Assembly: GCA_025352365.1 (NCBI GenBank)
Contig: JANXTO010000116.1
Coordinates: forward strand, 1-38,051
DNA length: 38,051 bases
Source of the DNA: Undibacterium sp.
Lineage (GTDB): Bacteria > Pseudomonadota > Gammaproteobacteria > Burkholderiales > Burkholderiaceae_D
Direction: 5' to 3'
The notes under the pieces were generated by a model, which was not told the DNA's origin, ran no database searches, and saw only the letters and a program-made list of their open reading frames with translations. Position numbers and translations under genes: made by a program. Below are positions 1-7,811 of this stretch, one piece after another. Numbering within the stretch: the stretch's first letter is position 1; each line of letters starts with the position of its first letter.

Positions 1-2
1 AT

Positions 3-1460
3 ACGACCCAAGCCTATGCTATCGCAGTGAAAGCCATTGCCGCCCGCGAGAAAACTAATAGCGCTGATGCGACCAACCGCGCCGCTGCAATGCAGATCAG
101 CCACCAGACTGAGCGCGCCCACGCCGAGGCGCAATATCATCAAGAACTGGCAATGTCGGAGGCAAAGCGGGCAGAGGCTTTGCAACAAACTAGTCTGACG
201 CTTGAGCGTTTGAGTGCGATTGGTCAGGAAATTACAGCACATTTAGACGCAAACGCAGTTTTTCAAACGCTGTATAAGCATGTTCATGGCTTGCTTGATG
301 CGACGCATTTTTCGATATTTTTAATGGAGCCAGATGGCGTTAATTTCAGCTGCGCTTTTGGCGTTGAAGACGGGCAGCCGTTGCCAGCGCTGCGCGGCCC
401 AATATCGCATCCAAGTTCCAATGTGGCTAAGTGCGCGCGCGAGCGGGTAGAGGTCATCAGAGAGCAGGCGTCGCAAGGATATAACCCGAATCAGATTCCT
501 GGCACGCGTACTTCCTCTAGCGCCTTATTTTTTCCTTTAACCATAGGGCAGCGTTTGTTAGGTGTAATGTCGATTCAATCACCGCAGACTCAGGCATATG
601 CAGAGCGTGAGCGTTTGATCTTTCGTACTCTGTGTGCGTATGGCGCGATTGCGCTAGAGAATGCGACGGCCTACCGACAGCTAGAGGCAACCTTAAAGAC
701 GCTGCGTGATACTCAATCCCAATTGGTCGATAAAAATATTGAACTGGAACATGCTTACCGAGAGCAGCAGCAAGCTAGTCTTACCGATCCGCTGACAGGC
801 TTACGTAACCGACGCTTTTTGTTGCAGCATATCGATAACGATGTTGCCATGACTTTACGTCGTAATAAAAAGCGTCTGCAACGTGCCGCAGCAGAGATGC
901 CCGCCGATATTGATCTGGTGTTTTTTATGATTGACATCGATCATTTTAAGTTGATCAATGACAAATACGGTCATGCAGCAGGTGATCTGGTTTTAGTGCA
1001 AATGCGGGAACGCTTACAAAAAGTAGCGCGCGAAACCGATTACATTATTCGGTGGGGCGGTGAAGAGTTTTTGTTGGTAGCGCGTGGTACTGACCGTAGC
1101 GAAGCAAAAATAATTGCAGAGCGCTTACGTACGGCGGTAAGCAGTTTGGTATTTGATTTGGCGGATGGCGTCAAAATCGCAAAAACTTGTTCGGTCGGCT
1201 TCGCCTGTTTCCCCTTTTTGACCGAGCATCCAAGACAGTTAAGCTGGTCTCAAGTAGTAGAGTTAGCAGATATTGGTTTGTACCACGCCAAACAAAGTGG
1301 TCGTGATGCTTGGGTAGGAATGTATGCGACTTCGCAATCCAATTCTGAGGGATTATTTCATCGCATAACGCATGAGACTGAGCAAGCTTTACGCAGTGGC
1401 GAAATACATGCTGTGAGTAGTGTAAAAAATGCGCTGACGATGAAGACGCTGACTGGATAA
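3..1460 (+). CDS. GAF-GGDEF diguanylate cyclase, 5' end cut by window
   Basis: The frame is open from the first bases of the window, so the GTG at 27 is probably not the true start and the N-terminus (in relatives often a TPR sensor region) lies outside. Residues below are counted from 27. A charged, alanine- and glutamate-rich coiled coil fills about 1-60. A GAF domain follows at about 65-215. A GGDEF domain starts near residue 252 (TDPLTGLRNRRF) with DIDHFKLIND for metal binding and an intact GGEEF near 342-346. An RETD motif sits five residues before GGEEF and matches the product-inhibition I-site. The protein should make c-di-GMP from two GTP, controlled by whatever the GAF and missing N-terminal region sense. 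No EAL domain is present. It is separated from pqiA by a 350-bp spacer and appears to be transcribed alone. Confidence 0.9.
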   Translation, partial: TTQAYAIAVKAIAAREKTNSADATNRAAAMQISHQTERAHAEAQYHQELAMSEAKRAEALQQTSLTLERLSAIGQEITAHLDANAVFQTLYKHVHGLLDATHFSIFLMEPDGVNFSCAFGVEDGQPLPALRGPISHPSSNVAKCARERVEVIREQASQGYNPNQIPGTRTSSSALFFPLTIGQRLLGVMSIQSPQTQAYAERERLIFRTLCAYGAIALENATAYRQLEATLKTLRDTQSQLVDKNIELEHAYREQQQASLTDPLTGLRNRRFLLQHIDNDVAMTLRRNKKRLQRAAAEMPADIDLVFFMIDIDHFKLINDKYGHAAGDLVLVQMRERLQKVARETDYIIRWGGEEFLLVARGTDRSEAKIIAERLRTAVSSLVFDLADGVKIAKTCSVGFACFPFLTEHPRQLSWSQVVELADIGLYHAKQSGRDAWVGMYATSQSNSEGLFHRITHETEQALRSGEIHAVSSVKNALTMKTLTG

Positions 1461-1509
1461 AAGGTTGCCATTTTTTTGCGTCAGCAGAAAGGATAAAAAA
1501 GCTCAAGAC

Positions 1510-1593
1510 CTTTCACGACAGAGGTATAGAGACACAGAGGAGCAACCAATGCAGAGAAAAGTGCTGATTTTCTCTTTACCTCTTTCGTGAGAG
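1510..1593. repeat. Large imperfect palindrome after the GGDEF gene
   Basis: Arms 1510-1526 and 1577-1593 are inverted copies matching at 15 of 17 positions (CTTTCACGACAGAGGTA against the complement of TACCTCTTTCGTGAGAG). A perfect 8-bp inner stem, AGAGAAAA 1553-1560 with TTTTCTCT 1568-1575, has a 7-base loop. It may act as a weak bidirectional terminator, or be a dispersed intergenic repeat. The CACAGAGG-type sequence resembles repeats I have seen in other proteobacterial intergenic regions, but that is recollection rather than a search result. Confidence 0.6.
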
Positions 1594-1640
1594 ATTTAGA
1601 TTTTTGTGTAAATTCTATGAATATTTGTATTCATCATTTA

Positions 1641-1712
1641 CAGTCCTACTGTAAGTTCTACTGTAAGTCCTATTGTAAGTCCCTTTGTAAGTCCTATTGC
1701 CAGTCCCATTGT
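1641..1712. repeat. Six-unit 12-bp tandem repeat upstream of pqiA
   Basis: Six consecutive 12-base units with consensus AAGTCCTATTGT occupy exactly 72 bases, with one to three substitutions per unit. The array lies about 100 bp before the first pqi gene. A repeat of this kind can vary in copy number by slippage and could alter promoter spacing. In one frame it lies inside a 33-codon open frame (ATG 1617, TAG 1716-1718), described in the findings. Confidence 0.9.
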
Positions 1713-1810
1713 CGCTAGCAATTTTCGGGTTTGTCGGCAATAATTGATTGCCTTATCAGTAGTCGCGGCTTATCTACATACTTACCTACAATGCAGCAAT
1801 AGCAAGGACG

Positions 1811-2494
1811 ATGAACACATCCACTTCGCCAGTCAAGCAAACTAATATTAAGCAAACTACTGCCAAGCTCATTGTCTGTCATGAATGTGACCTGATTTGT
1901 CGTGACCTGGAGCTGGTCGTCGGCGAGACGGCCAGTTGTCCTCGTTGCCAGGCCATGCTGTACAAAAATAGCCGCGCTACGTTAGATCAAGCGCTGGCGA
2001 TTGCGGTAACATCGGCGATTTTGCTGCTGATATTAAATAGCTTTCCGCTGCTCACACTCAAGGTGCAGCAAGCCACTAACAACACAACTTTGTTTCATGC
2101 TGCTTTATCGATGTGGAACGACGGTATGCACGCAATATCAATTCTGGTTGTCGTCACAACGATGCTAGCTCCGGCCTTGCAAATTATGATGGCTTTATAT
2201 GTTTTATATTCATTAAAATTTGGTGATCCAGATAAAGCCGTCGGCGCACCTATGAGGTTTTTACAGAAGCTGCGTCCCTGGAGCATGGTAGAAGTATTTA
2301 TGCTGGGTTTGCTGGTGTCGCTGGTCAAACTGCAACAGATGGCAGATATTATTATTGGCCCCGCCTTGTGGTCATGTGCTGCAATGATTTGTGTGAGTGC
2401 GGGACTGACATCCATACTGACGCCGCGTAATGTCTGGGTCTGGGCACATCAGCAAAGCACAAGGCGGACTTCTGCTGAGGTCAGGCATGTCTAA
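1811..2494 (+). CDS. pqiA: PqiA-type membrane protein, N-terminal half homologue
   Basis: A 227-residue inner-membrane protein of the paraquat-inducible protein A family, part of the Pqi lipid-transport system. Near the N-terminus CHEC and CPRC pairs (about residues 24-47) form the zinc-ribbon-like module typical of each PqiA half. About four hydrophobic segments follow. E. coli PqiA is one chain of roughly 420 residues with two such halves; here each half is its own gene. The start at 1811 has AAGGA only two bases upstream, an unusually tight spacing, but no better in-frame start is visible. Its last 8 bases overlap the next gene, so translation is probably coupled. Confidence 0.85.
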   Translation: MNTSTSPVKQTNIKQTTAKLIVCHECDLICRDLELVVGETASCPRCQAMLYKNSRATLDQALAIAVTSAILLLILNSFPLLTLKVQQATNNTTLFHAALSMWNDGMHAISILVVVTTMLAPALQIMMALYVLYSLKFGDPDKAVGAPMRFLQKLRPWSMVEVFMLGLLVSLVKLQQMADIIIGPALWSCAAMICVSAGLTSILTPRNVWVWAHQQSTRRTSAEVRHV

Positions 2495-3146
2495 GCATGA
2501 TGCCGTATGTGTAGCAGAAAACCTGGCAGGCAAAAACGGTGCCGAGGCCAATCTTGTAAGTTGCGATATCTGCGAAACCTTATGCTCGACTAAAGATGCA
2601 TCGCTTACGCATTGCCCATGCTGTGGTGCGTCTTTGCATTTGCGTGACAAAGACAGTCTGGCAAAATCTGCGGCTTATCTTTTGGCTGCGGCTATTTTGT
2701 ACATCCCCGCTAATTTATTGCCTGTCATGCATACCGAAACCATCTTCGGCGGACAAGACGATACTATTATGAGCGGGGTATTGTTGTTGCTAGAAACTGG
2801 CTCGTGGCCGTTGGCTCTGCTGGTATTTTTTGCCAGCATCATGGTACCCATGCTGAAGCTATTTTCAATCAGCTTATTATTGCTGACTTGCTGGAGAAAA
2901 TCGACTTCAAATCCATTACCCCGCACCCAGTTATTTCGACTTATTGAGGCGGTTGGTCGTTGGTCGATGTTGGATGTGTATGTGGTGACTGTGCTGGTTG
3001 CGCTGGTACAGTTTCAGTCGCTTGCCTCGGTGCATCCGGGCGGTGGCGCGTTAGCCTTTGGTGCTGTTGTCGTGTTGACGATGCTGTCGGCGCAAAGCTT
3101 TGATTCTCGCTTAATTTGGTCTGCTATAGAAACTTCTCATGAGTGA
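2487..3146 (+). CDS. pqiA: PqiA-type membrane protein, C-terminal half homologue
   Basis: A 219-residue second PqiA unit. It has its own cysteine pairs (CDIC and CPCC, about residues 23-47), then about four membrane segments and the family's conserved GRWSMLDVYVV stretch. I chose the ATG at 2487 over the upstream alternative at 2430. It overlaps the previous stop in ATGTCTAA, has GAGG at 2477-2480, and puts the first cysteine pair at a position like that in the first half. Its 3' end overlaps pqiB by 8 bases. In E. coli the two halves are fused; here they presumably assemble as a heterodimer with PqiB in the inner membrane. Confidence 0.85.
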   Translation: MSKHDAVCVAENLAGKNGAEANLVSCDICETLCSTKDASLTHCPCCGASLHLRDKDSLAKSAAYLLAAAILYIPANLLPVMHTETIFGGQDDTIMSGVLLLLETGSWPLALLVFFASIMVPMLKLFSISLLLLTCWRKSTSNPLPRTQLFRLIEAVGRWSMLDVYVVTVLVALVQFQSLASVHPGGGALAFGAVVVLTMLSAQSFDSRLIWSAIETSHE

Positions 3147-4905
3147 TCTAACATCAAAAAAACCAGATGGTGCAAGTGGTACGGATAGCGCGGATAGTAC
3201 AGACGGCGCCCCAGCCGCTACGCCACTGACAAGCCAGACAGCGTCAAATCCGCAGTCTGGAGCTGAGTCTGTAACCGTCGGAGAGTCCAAAGACATCCCT
3301 AATGTCAAAGTGAGGCAGCGTCGTCGTTTGCCTTCCTTCGTTTGGGCAGTCCCGATTATTGCGGCGCTGATCGGTATTTGGTTAGTCGTACATAGCATTA
3401 CCAGCCAAGGGCCGGTGATCACGATTAGCTTCAAATCCGCAGAAGGCTTAGAGGCAGGTAAAACGAAATTACGATATAAAGATGTGGATGTCGGTCACGT
3501 CACTGCAATTACTTTATCGTCGGATCGCAAGCGCGTGCTGGTGTCTGCCCAGTTGATCAAAAGCGCCTCCGATATTTTAGCGACGGATACGCGTTTCTTT
3601 GTGGTCAAACCACGTATCTCCGGTGGCTCGGTATCGGGCTTAAGCACGCTGTTATCCGGTAACTATATTAGTGTTGATGTCGGTGTAGCGGAAGCGACGA
3701 CGGATGAGTTTGTCGGACTGGAAGAGCCGCCCCTGGTGACCCGTGATTCTGCTGGTCACGAGTTTGTATTACATGGTACCCAGACTGGCTCGGTCAATTA
3801 TGGATCGCCGATTTTTTTCCGACATATTAACGCCGGACATGTCACCAAATTTACGCTGGATCAAGACGGCAAGGGCGTCACGATCAGAGTATTTATTGAT
3901 GCACCTTATGATCAATATGTGACCGCTGATACGCGCTTCTGGCATGCCAGCGGGGTGGATATGCAACTCGATGCAAATGGCCTGCGTATCACTACAGAGT
4001 CACTGACATCACTGATTGAAGGTGGCTTAGCCTTCCAGGATCATGATGATGCGCTGCCAGGGGGTAAGCCTGCATTTGAAGGCTCAATTTTTACCTTGTT
4101 TGAAGACAGAGAACAAGCGATGCGTGCACCGGATACCAAGGTGCGTAATTTCTTGATGTACTTCCCGGAATCCTTGCGCGGTTTATCAAAAGGTGCACCA
4201 GTAGATTTGCGCGGTATTGTCATCGGCGAGGTCAAATCGGTGGGCGTAGAGTTTTCCGACAATGGCCGGGTGCCGCGCTTCCCAGTCGAGGTTAATATAT
4301 TCCCAGATCGCCTCAGGTCCAGAGTCAGATCAGGTACCAAACCACCCGATGATGATACCGAGGCAAAAGAGCGCGCTATGGTCGATCATTTATTGGCCAG
4401 CGGTTTGCGTGCCCAATTGCGCAGCGGTAGTTTGCTGACTGGGCAACTCTATATCGCGTTGAATTTTTTTCCCGATGCAAAGCCCGCCAAAATGGATTGG
4501 AGCGCTGCATACCCAGTATTGCCGACTGTCGGCGGCGGCTTAGGCGAGATCCAGGATACCGTTGGTCGTATCGCTAAAAAAATCGATAAGCTGCCGATGG
4601 AGCAAATGTCTGCTCAGCTCGTACAGGCTTTAGAAAAACTTAACACCACACTAGCTAGTACTGAAAAACTGGTACGCCGTCTGGATACTGACGTTACGCC
4701 AGAACTTACTTCCACCTTAAAAGAGGCGAAAGCAACTTTAGCCAATGCCAATGCAATCCTGGCTGAGGATGCACCTTTGCAGCAAGACGTGCGCGAATCC
4801 TTAAAACAAGTCGCCAAATCTGCCCGAGCCTTGGCTAATCTGGCCGATATGTTAGAGCGCCATCCTGAAGCGCTGCTCTTTGGCAAACAAAAGGTAAAGC
4901 CATGA
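3139..4905 (+). CDS. pqiB: PqiB, MCE-domain lipid transport protein
   Basis: A 588-residue MCE protein. The proline- and threonine-rich cytoplasmic N-terminus (about 1-55) precedes a single membrane anchor (about 57-80). Three MCE modules follow at roughly 95-190, 205-310 and 330-455, seen by the recurring pattern of GLxxGxxVxxRGxxVGxV. The C-terminal part (about 480-575) is heptad-rich and helical, matching the needle-like coiled coil of E. coli PqiB, which forms a hexameric channel across the periplasm. It moves phospholipid or other hydrophobic molecules between the membranes with PqiA and PqiC. The start overlaps the previous gene by 8 bases and the end overlaps pqiC by 4 (ATGA). Confidence 0.93.
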   Translation: MSDLTSKKPDGASGTDSADSTDGAPAATPLTSQTASNPQSGAESVTVGESKDIPNVKVRQRRRLPSFVWAVPIIAALIGIWLVVHSITSQGPVITISFKSAEGLEAGKTKLRYKDVDVGHVTAITLSSDRKRVLVSAQLIKSASDILATDTRFFVVKPRISGGSVSGLSTLLSGNYISVDVGVAEATTDEFVGLEEPPLVTRDSAGHEFVLHGTQTGSVNYGSPIFFRHINAGHVTKFTLDQDGKGVTIRVFIDAPYDQYVTADTRFWHASGVDMQLDANGLRITTESLTSLIEGGLAFQDHDDALPGGKPAFEGSIFTLFEDREQAMRAPDTKVRNFLMYFPESLRGLSKGAPVDLRGIVIGEVKSVGVEFSDNGRVPRFPVEVNIFPDRLRSRVRSGTKPPDDDTEAKERAMVDHLLASGLRAQLRSGSLLTGQLYIALNFFPDAKPAKMDWSAAYPVLPTVGGGLGEIQDTVGRIAKKIDKLPMEQMSAQLVQALEKLNTTLASTEKLVRRLDTDVTPELTSTLKEAKATLANANAILAEDAPLQQDVRESLKQVAKSARALANLADMLERHPEALLFGKQKVKP

Positions 4906-5621
4906 TGAAGAAAAATATGATGAGTAAAATAATGATGGCTAAAGTGTTGGTCAGCAGAGTCGTGGCTTCGGTTTTAAATATTCAGGCTCGCAAAGCGCAA
5001 GCATCAAAAATCATTTTGACGCTTTTTACTTTAGCGCTGACAGCATGTGCCACGCCCTACACCGAGCGTTACTATCAACTTACCTATCCGCTCAATACTA
5101 CAAGCGGTGCACAGACTGATGACGCTAACGCCGCCAAAATCACCTATGAGTTAATCGTGGCTGATGTGCGTATTCCGGATTCGATCAACAGAAACCAATT
5201 GGTGGTACAAAAATCGGCGACAGAATCGGTCATCTCAGATGATCAGCGTTGGGTCGCATTACTGGACGAGCAGATTGGGCAGGCGGTAGTTGCCAATTTG
5301 CGAAGCCAGTTGCCTGGGGCGTGGATTGCAAACAGGGTTGCTGTTAGCAATACCAGTGCAGCGGGACAAAATTTGCCGCGCTACCATTTGGCTATACAAG
5401 TAGCCCAGCTATTGATACAGAGCGGAGATAAGGTGACATTAGAGGCAATCTGGATACTACAAGATGGCAGTAAAAATACACTCAAGCGCGAGCGCACTGC
5501 CATCACCGTCCCTGTTGGCGGTGCAGGTTACGACCCGATTGCACCCGCTGTGTCTGAGTCAGTCCGGCAATTATCCGAGCAAATAGCCAAAGGCATGTTA
5601 GCCGCCAGAGCGACTCAATAG
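4902..5621 (+). CDS. pqiC: PqiC, outer-membrane lipoprotein of the Pqi system
   Basis: A 239-residue member of the PqiC/YmbA (DUF330, ABC-type transport auxiliary lipoprotein) family. A lipobox LTAC places the lipidated cysteine at about residue 48. The preceding n-region is unusually long and rich in Met and Lys, so translation may begin at one of the internal ATGs (for example 4919 or 4932) rather than at 4902. The motif YTERYYQLTYPL just after the cysteine is typical of the family. The protein should sit in the outer membrane as the partner of the PqiB channel. It is the last gene of the pqi operon; the repeat element at 5683 begins about 60 bases after its stop. Confidence 0.88.
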   Translation: MMKKNMMSKIMMAKVLVSRVVASVLNIQARKAQASKIILTLFTLALTACATPYTERYYQLTYPLNTTSGAQTDDANAAKITYELIVADVRIPDSINRNQLVVQKSATESVISDDQRWVALLDEQIGQAVVANLRSQLPGAWIANRVAVSNTSAAGQNLPRYHLAIQVAQLLIQSGDKVTLEAIWILQDGSKNTLKRERTAITVPVGGAGYDPIAPAVSESVRQLSEQIAKGMLAARATQ

Positions 5622-5682
5622 CATTGGTGCAGGTATCTCGGTTAAATAAATTCTTTGATCTGTGTTTACCCGTCTCTATTCA

Positions 5683-5765
5683 ATATACTCCCCATTATTT
5701 TTTACTAATCCGCCTTATAAGGCAGTAAATGATTGGACGATTAAATTATACTAATTGGGAGTATA
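5683..5765 (+). repeat. 83-bp MITE-like element, copy 1
   Basis: The left end is ATATACTCCCC (5683-5693) and the right end TTGGGAGTATA (5755-5765), so the outer 8-9 bases are inverted copies. Inside are a GCCTTATAAGGC palindrome and TGGACGATTAAA (5734-5745). The last 32 bases match copy 3 at about 27 positions. The element is 83 bp, like the other two copies, and shares their orientation. If TA is the duplicated target, the ends would fit a small Tc1/mariner-IS630-type non-autonomous element; that is inference. Confidence 0.75.
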
Positions 5766-6110
5766 AAAAATACTTGTATGAATTAAACTCCGTCGAAAGG
5801 GCGGAAATCATATGCAAACTAAAATACTTATACGAGTCGTCCGGCGTATTTCTAATGTTAGAGCAGACTGCATTTTTCTTCTTCATCCTCTTTAATAATT
5901 CGCTTAATACTTCGCTAAAAATAAAACTTGTAGATGTCATTTTCAGTTCGACGATGCGCAAGACACTCTGTTGGAATCCGGTCAAATTGAACTGAAATAA
6001 AAAGACGATACGTCTTCGTTTAACAATATAGTTGTGAAGTATATTTTTTATCTGCGACTTATCTTGCCTGATCTAAGTTAAGAAAATTTTTGATGGGTTC
6101 GTTCTATCTC
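5766..6110. other. AT-rich spacer between repeat copy 1 and the amidase gene
   Basis: No gene can be supported here. An 88-codon frame on the plus strand (5729-5995) starts inside the repeat and reads as low-complexity Phe/Leu/Asn-rich sequence. An opposing 79-codon frame begins with TTG. A 9-bp perfect inverted repeat pairs TTTCAGTTC (5941-5949) with GAACTGAAA (5989-5997). It is followed by a short hairpin AAGACG-ATA-CGTCTT (6002-6016) which, read leftwards, runs into T-rich sequence. The amidase promoter should lie in the right part. Confidence 0.5.
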
Positions 6111-6125
6111 TAGCTGGAGTAATCT

Positions 6126-7739
6126 ATGCATCGTCGGAATTTTATGAAGTTGAGTGTAATCGCTAGCGCCACTGGTGCCGCTAGTGTCGCTGATGTCGTT
6201 AGTGCTTCCGGCACACTTGCTGCGTCCTCAGCAGCGGCTGAAAAAGCTCATAACATCGTTGAAGCCAGCATCACTGATCTGCAAGCGGCAATGACGACGG
6301 GATCGCTGACATCAAAAAAACTAGTCACGGAATACTTAGCGCGGATCAAAGCTATCGATAAAGCGGGTCCGAATTTAAACGCAATTATTGAGCTCAATCC
6401 GGATGCACTAGCCATCGCCGATGCCCTGGATCGTGAGCGCAAAGCCAAAGGACCACGTGGCCCTTTGCATGGTATTCCTGTGCTGCTCAAAGATAATATT
6501 GCTACTGCCGATAAAATGCAGACCACTGCAGGATCGCTGGCGTTGGTCGGCGCCAAGGCGCCACGCGATGCTTTTTTAGTCGCTAGATTGCGTGAGGCTG
6601 GTGCAGTAATTTTAGGTAAAACTAATCTGAGTGAATGGGCCAATATGCGGTCTACCCGTTCTACTTCTGGCTGGAGCGCACGCGGTGGTTTGACCAAAAA
6701 CCCGTATGTATTAGACCGTAACACCAGTGGCTCCAGCTCCGGCTCCGGTGCGGCAATTGCGGCTAGCCTCGCTGCAATTGCGGTAGGTACTGAGACAGAT
6801 GGATCAATTACTTCACCCGCATCGATTTGTGGATTAGTTGGTCTCAAACCGACGCTAGGGCTGATCAGTCGTGACGGCATTGTTCCTATCGCCCACTCGC
6901 AAGATACCGCCGGACCAATGACACGTTCTGTCAGCGATGCCGCGGTAATGTTAACTGCCATGACCGGCGTCGATACGCATGATGCAGCGACGGCAGCTAG
7001 TGCCGGCAAGGCAGTTGACTACGCAAAATATCTGAATATAGATGGTTTAAAAGGTGCACGTATCGGCGTCGCGCGTAATGCGATGGGTAGCAATATGCGT
7101 CTACAGCCAATTGTTGATGCCGCCTTGGAGGTAATGAAAGCCAAAGGTGCCATTCTGATCGATGTTGAAGTACCTAATATGAGTAAATATGGTGATTCAG
7201 AATTAGAGGTTTTACTGTACGAACTGAAAACCGATCTGAATAAATATTTAGCGGAATTTGGTGTTGGTGCTCCGGTTAAAACCTTGAAAGATGTGATCGC
7301 ATTTAACGAGCGACATCGTGATAAGGAGATGCCTTATTTTGATCAGGAGCTATTGATCCGTGCAGAAGCCAAAGGCGGTTTGGACAGTAAAGAGTATCTC
7401 GATGCCTTAGAAAATAATCATCGATATTCACGCCAAGAAGGTATCGATAAAGTCATGAGCGAGAATAAACTAGACGCACTTTTTTCCCTGACAGGTGGCC
7501 CGGCATGGTTGACCGATTATATTAACGGTGATCATTCTGGCGACAGCTTCTCATCACCGGCAGCGGTTGCAGGGTATCCGCACATTACGGTGCCTGCTGG
7601 ATTTTTTAATGGTTTGCCGATTGGTGTGTCGTTTGTCGCGGGCGCCTATGCAGAACCAACTCTGATTAAACTAGCCTACGCGTTTGAGCAAGCGACCAAG
7701 CATCGCCGTGCCCCAGCATATTTAAAACATAGTACATAG
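6126..7739 (+). CDS. Tat-exported amidase (amidase signature family)
   Basis: A 537-residue amidase-signature hydrolase, acting on C-N bonds of an amide whose identity cannot be read from sequence. The catalytic triad is visible: Lys122 in PVLLKDN, cis-Ser203 in the GSSSGSGA run, and nucleophile Ser227 in TETDGSITSPA. The 24-residue spacing between the two serines is as in characterised members. The N-terminus carries a twin-arginine motif, RRNFMK, followed by an alanine-rich hydrophobic stretch, so the enzyme is probably exported folded to the periplasm, unlike GatA. GGAG at 6116-6119 supports the ATG at 6126. It stands alone after the repeat element, 72 bp before the ABC operon, and is not obviously part of either neighbouring operon. 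Confidence 0.9.
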   Translation: MHRRNFMKLSVIASATGAASVADVVSASGTLAASSAAAEKAHNIVEASITDLQAAMTTGSLTSKKLVTEYLARIKAIDKAGPNLNAIIELNPDALAIADALDRERKAKGPRGPLHGIPVLLKDNIATADKMQTTAGSLALVGAKAPRDAFLVARLREAGAVILGKTNLSEWANMRSTRSTSGWSARGGLTKNPYVLDRNTSGSSSGSGAAIAASLAAIAVGTETDGSITSPASICGLVGLKPTLGLISRDGIVPIAHSQDTAGPMTRSVSDAAVMLTAMTGVDTHDAATAASAGKAVDYAKYLNIDGLKGARIGVARNAMGSNMRLQPIVDAALEVMKAKGAILIDVEVPNMSKYGDSELEVLLYELKTDLNKYLAEFGVGAPVKTLKDVIAFNERHRDKEMPYFDQELLIRAEAKGGLDSKEYLDALENNHRYSRQEGIDKVMSENKLDALFSLTGGPAWLTDYINGDHSGDSFSSPAAVAGYPHITVPAGFFNGLPIGVSFVAGAYAEPTLIKLAYAFEQATKHRRAPAYLKHST

Positions 7740-7811
7740 AGTTATCGCAAATAGTGATTGGCAAGCTGGAGCTAATAATCAAATGAAATCACATGAAAGA
7801 ATGGTCGATAA

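Noticed and set aside
1171-1506. 111-codon minus-strand frame over the end of the GGDEF gene
   Set aside because: Mostly antisense to a clearly coding GGDEF domain and rich in Ser/His without family features.
1641-1712. CRISPR array
   Set aside because: The units are 12 bp and directly adjacent with no spacers, so this is a simple tandem repeat.
5683-5765. Intrinsic terminator for pqiC
   Set aside because: The inverted ends are about 60 bases apart with no GC-rich stem or T-run, and the same 83-bp unit occurs at two other sites.
5729-5995. 88-codon frame after pqiC
   Set aside because: It begins inside repeat copy 1, has no ribosome-binding site, and has AT-driven composition rich in Phe, Leu, Asn and Lys.
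6248-7009. 253-codon open frame antisense to the amidase
   Set aside because: It lies wholly inside the amidase gene, whose catalytic motifs are complete, and reads as low-complexity Ala/Ser/Pro sequence.
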